DNA from: Centrapalus pauciflorus | Lineage: Eukaryota > Streptophyta > Magnoliopsida > Asterales > Asteraceae | NCBI GenBank assembly: GCA_020465985.1 | Contig: JAANYP010002319.1 | Location: forward strand, 486,006 to 550,005 | Direction: 5' to 3' | Length of the DNA stretch: 64,000 nt | In this document: positions 1 through 11,399 of the stretch, piece after piece | Layout: every line of letters begins with the position of its first letter | Numbering within the stretch: position 1 is the stretch's first letter | Position numbers and translations under genes: made by a program | The notes under the pieces: generated by a model | The model's database searches: none | The model's input: only the letters and a program-made list of their open reading frames with translations | Told to the model about the DNA's origin: nothing

Positions 1-480
1 TTAGTTGGGCTTAGAAAATAAATAAATAAATTAGATGGGTTGCACTATTATTGGTTTGGGTTGCCACTAATATCTTGGATTGAGTCTATTTACATTAGTT
101 TGGACTAATATAAGTGGTGAAATTAAATAATTAAATTATTTATCTTTTGGGCCTTCACTAACTAAAATACACATAGGATGATTCATCTTGCTTTAGTCAT
201 GTGTTAATATAATTAATTATGATTGAAAGACTACTGAATTTTTAAATTGAGTTGCATTAAATTATTAATTTATTTAGAGATTATTTAGTAAATAAACGCG
301 GATAGTTAATGTGAATATTAAACTAAATTTCTACAATGGGAACTTATATAATTAGGACCCTTATTTTATAAATTAAATTCGAAAGTCAAAATAACTTTTG
401 TTAATAATAAATGCCAATATTAGATGCAAAACGGAAAGGACTAAATTAAACAAATATCGTAAGATGGGTAAATATTAATA
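1..480. other. AT-rich intergenic DNA, no gene seen
   Basis: I see no coding potential, tRNA or clear repeat end here. The stretch is AT-rich and rich in short homopolymers. Confidence 0.5.
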
Positions 481-980
481 GCAAAATTTGATATTATGGT
501 ATCAGGACTACAGTAGTGTTGTGTTGGGCTTTGGAAAGAGCTTGAATATTATTGTTAGATTTTATGCCGAACTTCGAGATCAAGACAAAGTATGGAACGT
601 GCTGATAGAGATACTATGAGACATCTATGAGAGTATGATGCCACTCCGTGTAGCAAAGCACACGCCGAGCGAGTCGGTGCGCTAGCATGTCGGGCGAGTC
701 GCATGCCTAGATATGTCTCCACGGGCGAGCCGGAACTATAGTATGTTGTATTTATGTCTAACAGTTATTCTATCCATGTTATATGTGTTTGTTGTATTTT
801 TAAATTTGTTACTCGCTAGGCGATTGCTTACCCCTTTGGGGGACTTATATTTTACAGGTCCTGCCGATAAGGGTAAGGCCACTATGGGTCAGAGTTCTCA
901 CCATTGATATTGAACAACGTGTTAGAGATGCTTTCGAGATGCTCATGCCTTAGTTTTATTATGATACTTTTGGGATCGGG
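481..980 (+). repeat. possible degraded LTR remnant
   Basis: This block is less AT-rich than its flanks. It has a pattern seen in plant Ty3 LTRs: a pyrimidine-rich stretch, a gene-like segment ending in TTTTACAGGT near 852-860, then a short tail. No matching partner LTR or target duplication is visible, so the call rests on style only. The small reading frame inside it has no recognisable protein signature. Confidence 0.25.
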
Positions 981-1929
981 TAGATCCATAGACTTTATTA
1001 ATTAAGATTTGACATGAATACCAATACTCTGATTTTGTAAGCGTACTCTGATGATGTTTTTGGATAGTTGTCTGCAATATATATTATCCTTTGAGAAAAA
1101 TTTTATTTATCCCGTATTTTGAGGTGCTTATAACGTAGAGATCCTGTGATCGTTCTATAGAATTTTGGACGGGTGTTTCATGCAGATTTTTTTGACAAAA
1201 TCCTGACAAATGCAAATCCTTTGACAAAATGTGAACCAAACGCCCCCTTATGTTTCTTGTTTCCATTTTACCTTAAGCATTAATGTTTAACATAAATGAG
1301 CACCTTAGTCTTTCATAATCCTAAAATGTATAAGCTATTTGTAGATGCATCAATAATCCTTCTATTGTCATAGTCACGACATAGCCATTGGCCCAAGGAT
1401 GAAGCAGAATAATAGAGAAAAGAAGAGCATAAGAAGTACAAGATAATGATAAACAATTACGTAGTTTTTCTTTAATAGCCATCAAAATCTTAGATTTTTT
1501 GTAGCTTCAAACAACCCTTTTCACTTCGAAATGAAACTCCAAGACTTTGGGAGAGAATTTAAAGAAGCAGATGCATTATCTAGGGCCTTCATGATTGCGT
1601 GAGGCCAAATCAGATTTTTATATAGAAATATTTCACTCAACCCTGTACACTTTGAACCTCTAACACTTAAATCCCTTGAACTATGTAACTTATATTTCCT
1701 TACACCCTTAACCATTTTATGTATAGAATTTCTAATACCCATTAATGTTACTTATTACCTTCCTCAAGGTACAAGCTTCTAATGCACATCTAAGTTTAAT
1801 TTAATATTTAGTTTTAGTTGTTTCCAAAATTTAGTAATCGATATAAAATATTTATAATAAACACAATACCTAAGATAACAATAATTTGGATACCAATTAA
1901 GGAATTTAATAATATTAAAATGGATACCT
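981..1929. other. intergenic DNA, no gene seen
   Basis: Only short, uncharacteristic reading frames occur. Nothing here matches a protein family, RNA gene or terminal repeat that I can recognise. Confidence 0.5.
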
Positions 1930-2180
1930 AAAATGACGGTGATGCAATTCCTTCCCCATTGGAAAGATTTCGTCCACGGAATCACTTCAAGGTAAACAGC
2001 TCCGGATGTTAGGCCATCATCTCGGCCTTGGTCTCCCACGTAAGATGTGCACCGTGGTGATTCTTCTACTTGACAAGAACCATTTCAGTCTCTTTGTTCC
2101 GAAGCTATCTAACTTAAGTGATCCTGTGTACGTAAGGCTTTTTCCTAAATGTGTCATAAGAGACAGATTTGTCAGGATTG
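1930..2180 (-). pseudogene. Ty3 chromovirus pol C-terminal (chromodomain) fragment
   Basis: Read on the minus strand, about 80 codons resemble the end of a chromovirus polyprotein: LRNKETEMVLVK, then a TWE core, then HPELFT. The intact-frame relative at 8102-8668 carries LRNKEVALVLVQ, TWEPESEM and YPHLF at the same spacing. At least three in-frame stops interrupt the fragment, including TAG just after VLVK. No LTR is attached, so this is a truncated, dead copy. The alignment is by eye and the exact ends are uncertain. Confidence 0.5.
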
Positions 2181-2930
2181 GCAAGTTTATTTAAGCTTTT
2201 AATTCATATTTTCTGTAAACCAAATTCCCAGACACTCTATAAGTTCCAATTCCTATGAATTTCATTTCGGGAGCCAAAAGGGACCTTTGTTTCTCACTTT
2301 TTTGTTCACTCTAGTAATTTCATGGTATACTCTCTTCGAATGCTTCTTCGTGTGTTGTTTCACTCATTTGTGGGATTATGATACAAGTATAGTGATGGCC
2401 AGGTTGAGTTTACTCGGTTTTGTCATTGTTTTGTTGTGTTTTTGCAAGAATTGAATGTTTTGAGCTACATGCATAAAAGACTGTGCATGGAAATGACAAA
2501 TATGGATTTTACTTGTGTATTTATATTAAGGGATTGCAATTAATCGAATCAAGGTTATATATTTATATTGGTTTGACCAATATGTTCTATACCTGTTTAC
2601 AGATTCTTTTACCTATAAACAAGTAAAAGATGGATTATGATGAGGATGAGGAAGTCCTGTTGATGAGTAAATTGATAAATTATATACAATCAGATATTTT
2701 AGCTTTTATTAAATATATAGTATCAAACAGTTTTAACATAGGTTTTAATAAGTTAAAAGATATGATTTTTGTTTTTAATTTATTATCTATATTTGATTCT
2801 TTTTTAATAATGTAGACTGTTACAAAAAGTAAATAGTGTATACATTCAAGATAAAAAAGAATTAAGGATGTGTTTAATAAATGTTATCAATAGCTTCTGG
2901 TAAGAGGTTTACAACATAAGTTTGTTTGAT
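2181..2930. other. AT-rich intergenic DNA, no gene seen
   Basis: No supported coding region. A 61-codon frame near 2630 is AT-rich, low-complexity sequence without a known signature. Confidence 0.45.
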
Positions 2931-2941
2931 TTTGATAAAGG

Positions 2942-3250
2942 ATGAGAAGTAAACACCTCTTAGCATCACCCTTATCACCTATTGCTAAAACAAATGAAAG
3001 GGAACGCTCCTATGCGCGCGCACACACACACACTCTCTCTCTCTCTCTTTCTCTCTCATGTCAACATGCAGTCATCCAAAACCCTAAACACACGGTACCA
3101 CCCACCCAACTCCGACCACCGACTGTCGACCACCGATCATTGACCATTGTCCACCATGCTTTGCCGCAGCCGTCGCCACCCTACTCCGACGCCGACAACA
3201 ATGCTAGTCACCCCAAACCCTGCTCGATTTCATCTATCTTTTGAGGTATG
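2942..3250 (+). other. CA/CT microsatellite in a leader-like region with a donor-like end
   Basis: A (CA)n tract at about 3020-3032 runs into a (CT)n tract at 3032-3057, followed by CCACC-rich sequence and a good splice-donor match (GAG|GTATGT) at 3243-3250. This looks like a plant 5' UTR exon with a pyrimidine tract. The 100-codon open frame across it reads through the microsatellite and has no family signature. No coding exon follows that I can find, so it may be a gene remnant or transposon-borne leader. Confidence 0.25.
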
Positions 3251-3430
3251 TATCGATTATCCTTGATTTTGTATTGATTTTTTTCTTTGTGTTGATCTCT
3301 TCCATTTATTCTTGCTATCTTTGTATATTTGCTTTTATTTGTGTTGATTCTTTTTATTTTTAGCCAAATAATCCTATAATTGCTTATAGTTATGTTTCTT
3401 GTTACTTGAATATATGTTTATGTTTCTTGA

Positions 3431-3925
3431 CAGTGGCGGAGCCAAAAAAATATTTTCGTTGGGGGTGAAGTATTGGTTGTATGAATTCTATCATCGTGCC
3501 AATTGTCAGGTCGGGTTTTTCAATTAAAAAAATGTAAATTCGATGAAAGTAATATTAATTGTAGAATAGTCTATTTATACGAAATTGTTGTGTGTGGAAA
3601 AAAATATAGTGTACAAATTCACCTCCCATATAAATAAATCATTAATTGGTAATAATTTGCTATCATATTAATACCTTGAAATATCTAACAATGATAGGTT
3701 TGAGAAGTGTTGTCAATTTTAAAAAAAACGCTGACGACAAACTATTTTTTATTTGAGAGCCTACCTAATTTGGGTAGAGGGTCTCCAAAGAATTCAATAT
3801 ATTAATATAATATATTGGTGCATTTTATATTGAAATTAGTGGTTTTTTTAATCAATTTGAGGAGGCGTTGGGGGCCGTTCCCCCCCCCCCCCCCCCCCAC
3901 TTCATAAGTCATGCCCCCGCCCTTG
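3431..3925. mobile_element. hAT-type MITE with 8-bp target duplication
   Basis: The element starts CAGTGGCGGAGCC and ends GCCCCCGCCCTTG; these ends are imperfect inverted repeats (9 of 13). It is flanked by an exact direct repeat TTTCTTGA at 3423-3430 and 3926-3933. An 8-bp duplication with CA...TG ends is typical of hAT elements. It is 495 bp long, non-coding, and contains a poly-C run near 3878-3899. Confidence 0.7.
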
Positions 3926-3933
3926 TTTCTTGA

Positions 3934-4990
3934 ATATGTTTATGTTGATTTCTTCTATTTTTGTTGATTTCTTCCATTTAATCTTGCTATTTTATGTTTA
4001 TTATTACTTGAATATATTCTTATGTTTGTGTTTCTTGAATATATGTTAGTTATGTTGCATATACTTGATTATACTTGAGTATTGAAAGCAAGGTCTTTAT
4101 ATGACGTTAGTTCTTGGAAGCAAGTTGCATATACTTGATTATTGAAAGCAAGTTCTTTATATGATTTTTGAAAGCATGTTTTTTTTTCTTCTTATAAGTA
4201 TGTTTCTTTGTATCTGGCTTGTTTGTATGTGATTATCGAAAGCTAATTGTTTTATTTCATTCTTGATTCGTGAAGGCAAGTTTGTATTTGATTATTGAAA
4301 ACTAGTTATTTGTATTGCATTCTTGATTCTTGAAGGCAAGTTTGTATGGTACTTAATTCTTTGACTATTGATTCTTGATAATTGATAATATGTTACTTCT
4401 TGATTCCATGATTATTGATTCTTTATTCTTGAAGGCTAGTATCTTTAATGATTTTTGATTCTTGATAATATGTTACTTCTTTGATAAACAGTGGTGTTGA
4501 TTTACTTGGATGTTATTTGATAAACAACGGTGTTGATTTTTGATAAACAAGTAGGTAATACTTGTTACTTGTTTGAACTTGTTTTTTTATAATATTTGTT
4601 ACTTAAATCTTGTTAATTAATGGTGTTGGTTTACTTGAATATTGTTATTAGTCACTTGATATAGATGGTGTTGTTACTTGAATCACTTGGGGTAATACTT
4701 GTACTTGAATCCTCCTATCACTTGAACATTGTTTAGTCACATGATATAGATGGTTTCTTGTTTATGATTCTTGATAATATAATAAGATATTGAAACTTGA
4801 TAATACACTTGAACTTGAGTTGTAAAACGAATAGTCCTGTTGATAAATAACATATGATCAGACATTTTTTAAGTTACAAATCAAACAGTCTTATGAATCC
4901 CCTATTAGACTTTCAGGAACACCTCTCATCAATCAGAAGTGAAATCAGACAGCAGACAGTTTACCTCTTATGCAATCAAATAACACCTAA
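3934..4990. repeat. field of degenerate TTGATTCTTGAAGGCAAG-type repeats
   Basis: Variants of TTGATTATTGAAAGCAAG and TTGATTCTTGAAGGCAAG recur from about 4080 to 4450. They are followed by repeats of TTACTTGAAT and GATATAGATGGTGTTG up to about 4760. Copies are short, diverged and unevenly spaced. No coding region is supported. Confidence 0.5.
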
Positions 4991-5189
4991 ATTTACATTT
5001 TATTATTTTGGTTATTAAAATTAATAAATTATAAATCATTAGACATTTATTTAAACTACAAATAAACACTTTTGTTTTTAAGGTTTTGAGATATTATCAA
5101 TATATCTATTTGAAAACTTGGTTATTGTAAACTGAATAGGGTACCACGCAGGCAACCAGCTTAAGCAGCTAGGTAAATAACTGACTTAT

Positions 5190-6060
5190 TTTGTTACTTT
5201 ATATATAATATATAACATTTTTGTTTTTCTATAATAACTTTTGATATATTATTTTTAATAAAAAAATGTAATATATCATTGTGATAGAATTATTTTTATC
5301 TACATTCTGAGATGACATTTATTACCGTCAGAACTATTTTCATTAAGCAGACATATATGCAACTGACTTACTTTTTGGTTTTATATATAATATATGACTG
5401 TTTTATTATTCCATTATAACCTTTGATATATTAAATTTTATAAACTTCGAATGTATCATTATCATCACATTACTATTATCTACGTTCCGATACTAAACTT
5501 TTTTGCGTTCCAGCTATTTTTAAATGACAAAAGTATTTTTTTAGTTGGTTGATCGATTACACTCTTTCCATTCATAAACTTAGACAAAAAACATAGAGTG
5601 ATCATCAGGTGATGATCACAATCGGTAGCTAATGTTTTTTTAAATAATATATAAAACTTTAAATGTATTATTATATCATATTATTTTTATTAACATTTGT
5701 ATATACAATTACTACTGTGTAAACTATAAAACAATTCTTTATGATATCAAAAACATTTATACAACATATTACTTTTTAAATTTAAAATCTTTTAAATATT
5801 TTGTATAATAAATATTTGAATATAATTATATTGTTTTTCTTATATAACCCTTAATATACGTTGTTTTGTAAAACTCGAATACCTCATTATGATCACATTA
5901 TATTTATTAACCGTCCAGTATAAAATCAATGGTTGTCTAAGCTATTAGTATAGTAACAAAATATTTTGTATTAGATATTTTATATAATATATAACTGTTT
6001 TGTTTTTGTGTTATCACTTTTAAATTAATACATCAATGAAACATTATTTACCATTTCGCT
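5190..6060. repeat. diverged tandem repeat, about 160-260 bp period
   Basis: A motif like ATAATATATAACTGTTTTG followed by a TTGATATATT block and then a TCATTATGATCACATTA block recurs near 5205, 5389, 5646, 5827 and 5983. Spacings are about 184, 257, 181 and 156 bp. The copies are strongly diverged. No gene is present. Confidence 0.45.
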
Positions 6061-6249
6061 GCAATATGCAGGTTAAACAATCTCGTTCAAATGTATTTCT
6101 AAAATTACAAGGAAGGTGAAATGAGATGTTTATATATAAAAATTCAAAGAGGTACATCATAGCAAAAGAGTTGCTTTAGAATGACTTTTAGCTTTCACAA
6201 CCAAGTAACTAACTATACCAACTAACTAACGTATACTAGTAATAAACAC

Positions 6250-6485
6250 GACATGAAGACAGCAATGCGAACCCAATTTGAACCCGAAGCGGGATAAAAT
6301 GGGCTGACAAGAAAATTTTTTGGATCGGGTTAAGGTCAACCCGTGTTACTTGAAATCAATTCGATTGACCCGTATAAATTTTTTAGAAATAAAAATTAAT
6401 TCTAAAAAGAAAAAAAATCCAATGTCAAAATATAATAGTTTATAATTATGTTGGAAATTAATTATTACTTTATTTATTTTAGTCC
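6250..6485. mobile_element. left part of a TIR-like repeat split by the Ty3 element
   Basis: Sequence rich in GAACCCGAAGC and GGTCAACCCGTG lies left of the Ty3 element. The right part, at 14549-14890, holds matching inverted words such as GGGTTGACA and CTCGAACCCGACACG. The two halves look like one short inverted-repeat element into which the Ty3 element inserted. Its outer ends are not defined. Confidence 0.35.
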
Positions 6486-6490
6486 AAATG

Positions 6491-8065
6491 TGTAACACCC
6501 TATAACTAATCCACAACGCCACATAAATACCACATCAGCAACGATATAATATAATAGTATCTAACTATTCCTGATGCATACATGTGGAAACCCAAAAGTT
6601 TTAAAACATTAATTTACATAAGGGAGTCACGGATATCCCTGAATATATCACAACTATCCGAAGTATATATACAACCAGTCCACAAAATATAACTACCTCT
6701 ACACAGGGTAGCTAACAACTCCTCAAGTAGATACAACAGCAAACCTACTTCGGTCCAGCAGGCCTACTAACGCTCCGATTACCTGAGACACACACAGCAA
6801 CACACACAGGTCAGCTAAAGTTGGTGAGAATGCAAGGGTTAGCGTACGATTATAAAACTCACTAAACAAATAAACTCGATAATAAAACGTTCAGCGTTCT
6901 CTACTGAACAAGTATATGAGATCCCACAGGGTAGCTCAGATAGGCACTCAACTCGTATGGATAAATCCACGTACCCAAATCCCTAGACCGCAAAAGCAGC
7001 GTCAGGACTCAAAAGGGAATCGGGAGCGACCCAACCCCTGCCCAGCCGTACGGTTTAGTATCTCGATAGCTCGTGTGTCTCAAATCTCATATAAGTAACA
7101 TAGTTCTCAATATAGCACAATAATACATGCATGATAATATCTCAATAAAAAGCTCGTAATAACTCATAAGAATCTCGTAAGAAAACTCAGTAAAAGGATC
7201 TTGCAGTATTAAATAAATAATCGTACAAGTTTCTCAAGAAAATCATGCAAACTCACCTGTCCAGCTAGCTATACTATTTGGTCTCGGTTCCCTGCCCTTC
7301 CCCTACCCTATCAACGCGAGACCCTGAAATCACAAGATAATACTCGATATCACACTCTCAACCCAACAACTCTATACACAGTTCCCAACAACTCACGCGA
7401 CCCAAAGACCCAAACACACGACTCACAGAACCCAAAAACCCTAACCCTAAACCCCGCCTCATCGTGGCCGCACTGACCATCGCGGTCGCGGTCGCGCTCA
7501 CTCGAACCGCCTGCGATCCCTCAAGAACATCACGGCCCGCAATTAGGGAATCGCGGCCGCGCTCACGGACGAATAGCATCAGTCTTGCTCTGTTTTCTTG
7601 ACAGACCAGGGATCTAAATCCCAACCGACTTACAGCTTGATTTTTACCAAGGATACATGCTCGAATTTACTTATTAACCTACATAAACTCAATTGAACCC
7701 ATTTTATTATAGCTAACAACATCAATCCATGAATTGGAACTCAAATTTACCTCAATAGTCAAGAAGGAAGATGATGGCCAGATTTTTGGAGCTTCAATCT
7801 CACTCAACTCCAGTTATGGTTGCTATCTTCTGCTGGAGCTTGAATTCACACACACAACACACTTTTAGGATCTGATTTAGGAGATGGGAATCGAAGCAAG
7901 CAAGAATAGAGGTCATGTATATATACGGTTTGGATTAAACCCAGTCCGGTACCCAATATCTGATCCCGATACCACAAAACACAAATTTATATCACTGGGT
8001 CCCAAATTAAATAATTAATCGAATGAAATAATTCCACGTATCTATCCCAAAAATGGGATGTTACA
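6491..8065 (-). repeat. 3' LTR of the Ty3 element
   Basis: 1,575 bp; matches 12961-14543 almost throughout. It holds a GC-rich segment (7460-7590) with CGCGGTCGCGGTCGCGCTC. Next to this, at about 7436-7452, is CCCTAACCCTAAACC, a telobox-like motif. Terminal inverted bases are TGTAACA...TGTTACA. Confidence 0.9.
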
Positions 8066-8067
8066 AG

Positions 8068-8080
8068 TTCTCTCTCCTTA
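8068..8080 (-). promoter_or_regulatory. polypurine tract of the Ty3 element
   Basis: Next to the 3' LTR, the minus strand reads TAAGGAGAGAGAA, the expected plus-strand primer position. Confidence 0.7.
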
Positions 8081-8101
8081 TGAAGATTTTGTCCTCAGAA
8101 T

Positions 8102-8912
8102 CTAGTTTGAAGCAAAGAGGTGAGGATAACAGCTACGCATCTCTGACTCTGGCTCCCATGTGGCGCTGGTACCCTTATGGTGCTTCAACTGCACCAATAC
8201 TAACGCCACCTCTTTATTACGTAGCTTCTTCACCTTCCAATCTGTCACTGCCTCCGGCTGTTCAGCATACTGAAGTCTATCATCGACATCAATCTCTGAC
8301 AAGGGCACTCGTTGATCATCACGGGCTAAGCACTTACGAAGGTGGCTGACATGAAACGCATTATGAACTCCCAATAGCTCTGGATGCAAGTTCAGACGAT
8401 AAGCCTGATCCCCGATCCTCTCAACAACCTCAAACGGCCCAATATAGCGCGGGCCCAGCTTACCTTGTCTCCGAAACTGGATAATCCCCTTCCAGGGTGA
8501 CACTTTCAGCATTACAGAGTCTCCGACCTGAAACTCCAACTCGGACATCTGGCGATCCGCGTTACTCTTCTGGCGACTCTGAGCTGTCCTAATCCACTTC
8601 TGAATCATAGCGACCTTGTCGCTCGTCTCCAGAAGAACCTCATGGTCCGCTAATAGGACGCTCCCCAACCTCTCCCCAACATATTGGAGTCAAACACTTA
8701 CGCCCATAAAGAGCCTCGAACGGAGGCATGCCGATAGACGCGTGGTAGTTGTTATTATAGGCATACTCGACAAGCGGCAAATGTAGATCCCAGCTACCCC
8801 CGAAATTGATAACACAAGCTCGCAGCATATCCTCCAATGTCTGATTAGTCCGCTCTGTCTGACCCCCTGTCTGCGGATGGTAGGCTGTACTCAGCTGAAC
8901 TCGGGTGCCCAA
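8102..8912 (-). pseudogene. Ty3 integrase C-terminal part and chromodomain-like tail
   Basis: Two overlapping frames encode the end of pol. The upstream part (8640-8912) carries the integrase core end STAYHPQTGGQTERTNQ and YNNNYHASIGMPPFEALYG. The downstream part (8102-8668) carries the GPFEVVERIG segment, HNAFHVSHLRKC, and a chromodomain-like end with TWEPESEM and YPHLF. A frameshift separates the two. In this family the C-terminal segment is thought to guide integration toward particular chromatin. The polyprotein is non-functional as read. Confidence 0.8.
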
Positions 8913-9148
8913 CTCTCTCTGAAAGCTCTACCAGAATCACGACACAAATCGGCTATCTCGGTCAGACGTGATAGATCTCGGACTCTATGTCTCGCAACGA
9001 TCTCTCTGATGTAGAGGCGCGCCAACTGACCCATCGAAATGGTCCCACGAACGGCCAAGAAGTGAACGCTCTTCGTAAGCCGATCGACAATAACCCAAAT
9101 CATATCATTCCCACGAACAGTCCGCGGGAGTCTCACTATGAAGTCCAT
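8891..9148 (-). pseudogene. Ty3 integrase core, N-terminal part
   Basis: The frame starts MDFIVRLPRT and contains WVIVDRLTKSVHF, with the first catalytic Asp region of the DDE core. It drifts out of frame after IVARH, so the second catalytic block is lost in translation. It is separated from the upstream zinc-binding domain by an in-frame stop near 9188. Confidence 0.75.
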
Positions 9149-9187
9149 GGTGATGTCATACCACTTCCACTCCGGAATCTCTAACGG

Positions 9188-10225
9188 CTAAAGTCTACCA
9201 TGCGTCTTCTGATGCTCACTCTTTACTCTCAAACACGTCATACACGCCTCCACATACTTCCCCGCAACGCTCTTCATCCCTGACCACCAATAATGAACTC
9301 GCAGATCTCGGTACATTTTCGTGCTGCCCGGATAGATCGACAATCTAGACTTATGGGAATCATCTAGAATTAGCTGCCGCAAACTGCCTACTATGGGGAA
9401 CCACACTCGCCTTCGAAGGGCCATCAATCCTCTGTTATCTCTACTCAACAACTCCAACTGACCAGCTAATCTCTCTCTCTCTCTCTGCACATTCTCGCCT
9501 CTCAGCCCCTCCTCCTGTGCTAACCGTAGACTATCAATCAAAGTCGACTTGACTTCTAACCGAGAAGCTCTGAACGTAACTGTCTGCTCATACGACCTCC
9601 TACTCAATGCGTCTGCCACCAAGTTAGCTTTCCCTGGGTGATATCGAATATCCCAGTCATAATCCTTAAGAAGCTCCATGCTGCGCTTTTGTCTCATGTT
9701 CAGCTCCTTCTGACTGAACAGATACTGCAGACTCTTATGATCGGTGTATACAGTAAAGCGCGTCCCATAGAGATAATGCTGCCATATCTTCAAAGCAAAG
9801 ACTATGGCGTCCAACTCTAAATCGTGCACCGGCCGTCTCAACTCGTAACGCCGAAGCTGTCTCGAGGCATAAGCAATCACCTTGCCTCTCTGCATCAGTA
9901 CACACCCCAACCCGGTAAAGGAAGCATCACAATAGACAGCAAAATCCTCAGAACCCTCTGGCAACGCTAGAATCGGAGTCCTACACAACCGATTCTTCAG
10001 CTCTAAGAAGGCGCTCTCCTGCTCCTCGGTCCATACAAATGACACTGACTTCCTGGTCAACATCGTCAGAGGTACTGCGATCTGCGAAAAGTTCTCAATA
10101 AACCGCCGATAATACTCGGCCAAACCCAAGAAACTGCGAACCTCGGACACAGATGTGGGCTGGCCCCAACTCATAATAGCCTCAATCTTCGCAGGATCTA
10201 CCTTAACACCCTCGCTCGTCACCAC
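9188..10225 (-). pseudogene. Ty3 reverse transcriptase end, RNase H and integrase zinc domain
   Basis: The frame opens with the RT thumb-side sequence, then SWGQPTSVSEVRSFLGLAEYY, RNase H (YCDASFTGLGCVLMQ, TDHKSLQYLF, LVADALSRR), and the integrase zinc region (YPGSTKMYRDLR, CMTCLRVKSEHQ). A TGA just upstream of its first Met replaces an expected sense codon before HVVTSEGVK and breaks the polyprotein. The frame ends in a stop before the integrase core. Confidence 0.85.
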
Positions 10226-10356
10226 GTGTCATAAGAACTGCACCTCTCGAAGCCAAAACTCGCACTTCGAAAACTTGGCATATAATCTCTCTCTCTGCAA
10301 GGTACTCAAAACCTCCCTCAAATGCTGGTCGTGCTCCTCGCTGCTCCTCGAGTAGA

Positions 10357-11382
10357 TCAGAATATCATCGATAAACACTATCATGAACCGGTCGAGCATC
10401 GGCCTGCAGACCTATTCATCAGGTCCATGAACGCTGCTGGGGAGTTAGTCAGCCCGAATGGCATGACTAAAAACTCATAAGGACCATATCTGGTCCTGAA
10501 TGCAGTCTTAGGCACATCCTCGTCTCTGACTAGCAGCTGGTGATACCCGGAACGTAAATCGATCTTCGAGAAATAGCTCGCCCCCTGAAGCTGATCAAAG
10601 AGACCATCAATCCTCGGTAAGGGATAACGGTTCTTCACCGTTACCCTATTAAGCTCTCTATAATCAATACACATACGCATCGTCCCATCCTTCTTCTTCA
10701 CAAATAGCACAGGAGCTCCCCATGGAGAAGAACTGGGGTGAATGAACCCACGATCTAAAAGATCCTGAAGCTGCGTCATCATCTCACACATCTCGGTAGG
10801 AGCTAACCGATATGGCGTACGCGCAATAGGAACGGCCCCGGGAACTAGGTCGATTCTGAACTCAACCTGCCGGTCAGGAGGCAGACCCGACAACTCGTCT
10901 GGAAACACGTCAGGGAAATGTCTAACTACGGGCACATCACTGACCTCCCTCTTCTCCTTCTTCGCATCCACCACATAAGCTATATACGTGGCACATCCCT
11001 TCGCCACATACCTTTGCGCCTGCGGCATCGACACTATACTCATCTCCCCTCTGCGCCTCTCTCCATACACAATCGCTGACTCAGACTCAGAAACGGGAAT
11101 ACGAATCATCTTCTTGGAGCAGAAGATATCCGCCTGGCGCTCTGTCAGCCAATCCATGCCTACAATGGCATCGAAACTGCTAAGCTCCATAAGCATCAAG
11201 TCTATGGAAAATCGGTGGCCGTCTATCTCTAACGCACAATCTCTATAAATACGGCTCACTAATACAGTACTACCATCAACACGCTCGACAATAACAGGCA
11301 CAAATAACTCAGATGAAGGCATAGAAAAATAATCACAGAAGGAGGCAGATACATATGAACGATCAGATGCCGAATCAAACAA
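10357..11382 (-). pseudogene. Ty3 protease and reverse transcriptase
   Basis: The protease region starts FDSASDRSYVS. Relatives have a DSG or DTG active site at this point, so DSA probably disables it. RT follows, with RMCIDYRELNRVT, LPRIDGLFDQLQGA, SKIDLRSGYHQL and MPFGLTNSPAAFMDLMNR. A single-base shift near 10400 puts the FIDDI catalytic motif (about 10357-10378) in another frame. Confidence 0.85.
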
Positions 11383-11399
11383 GATAAAGGCACGTAGTC

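Noticed and set aside
2942..3244. 100-codon frame as a gene
   Set aside because: It spans CA/CT microsatellites, has no protein signature and looks like a leader.
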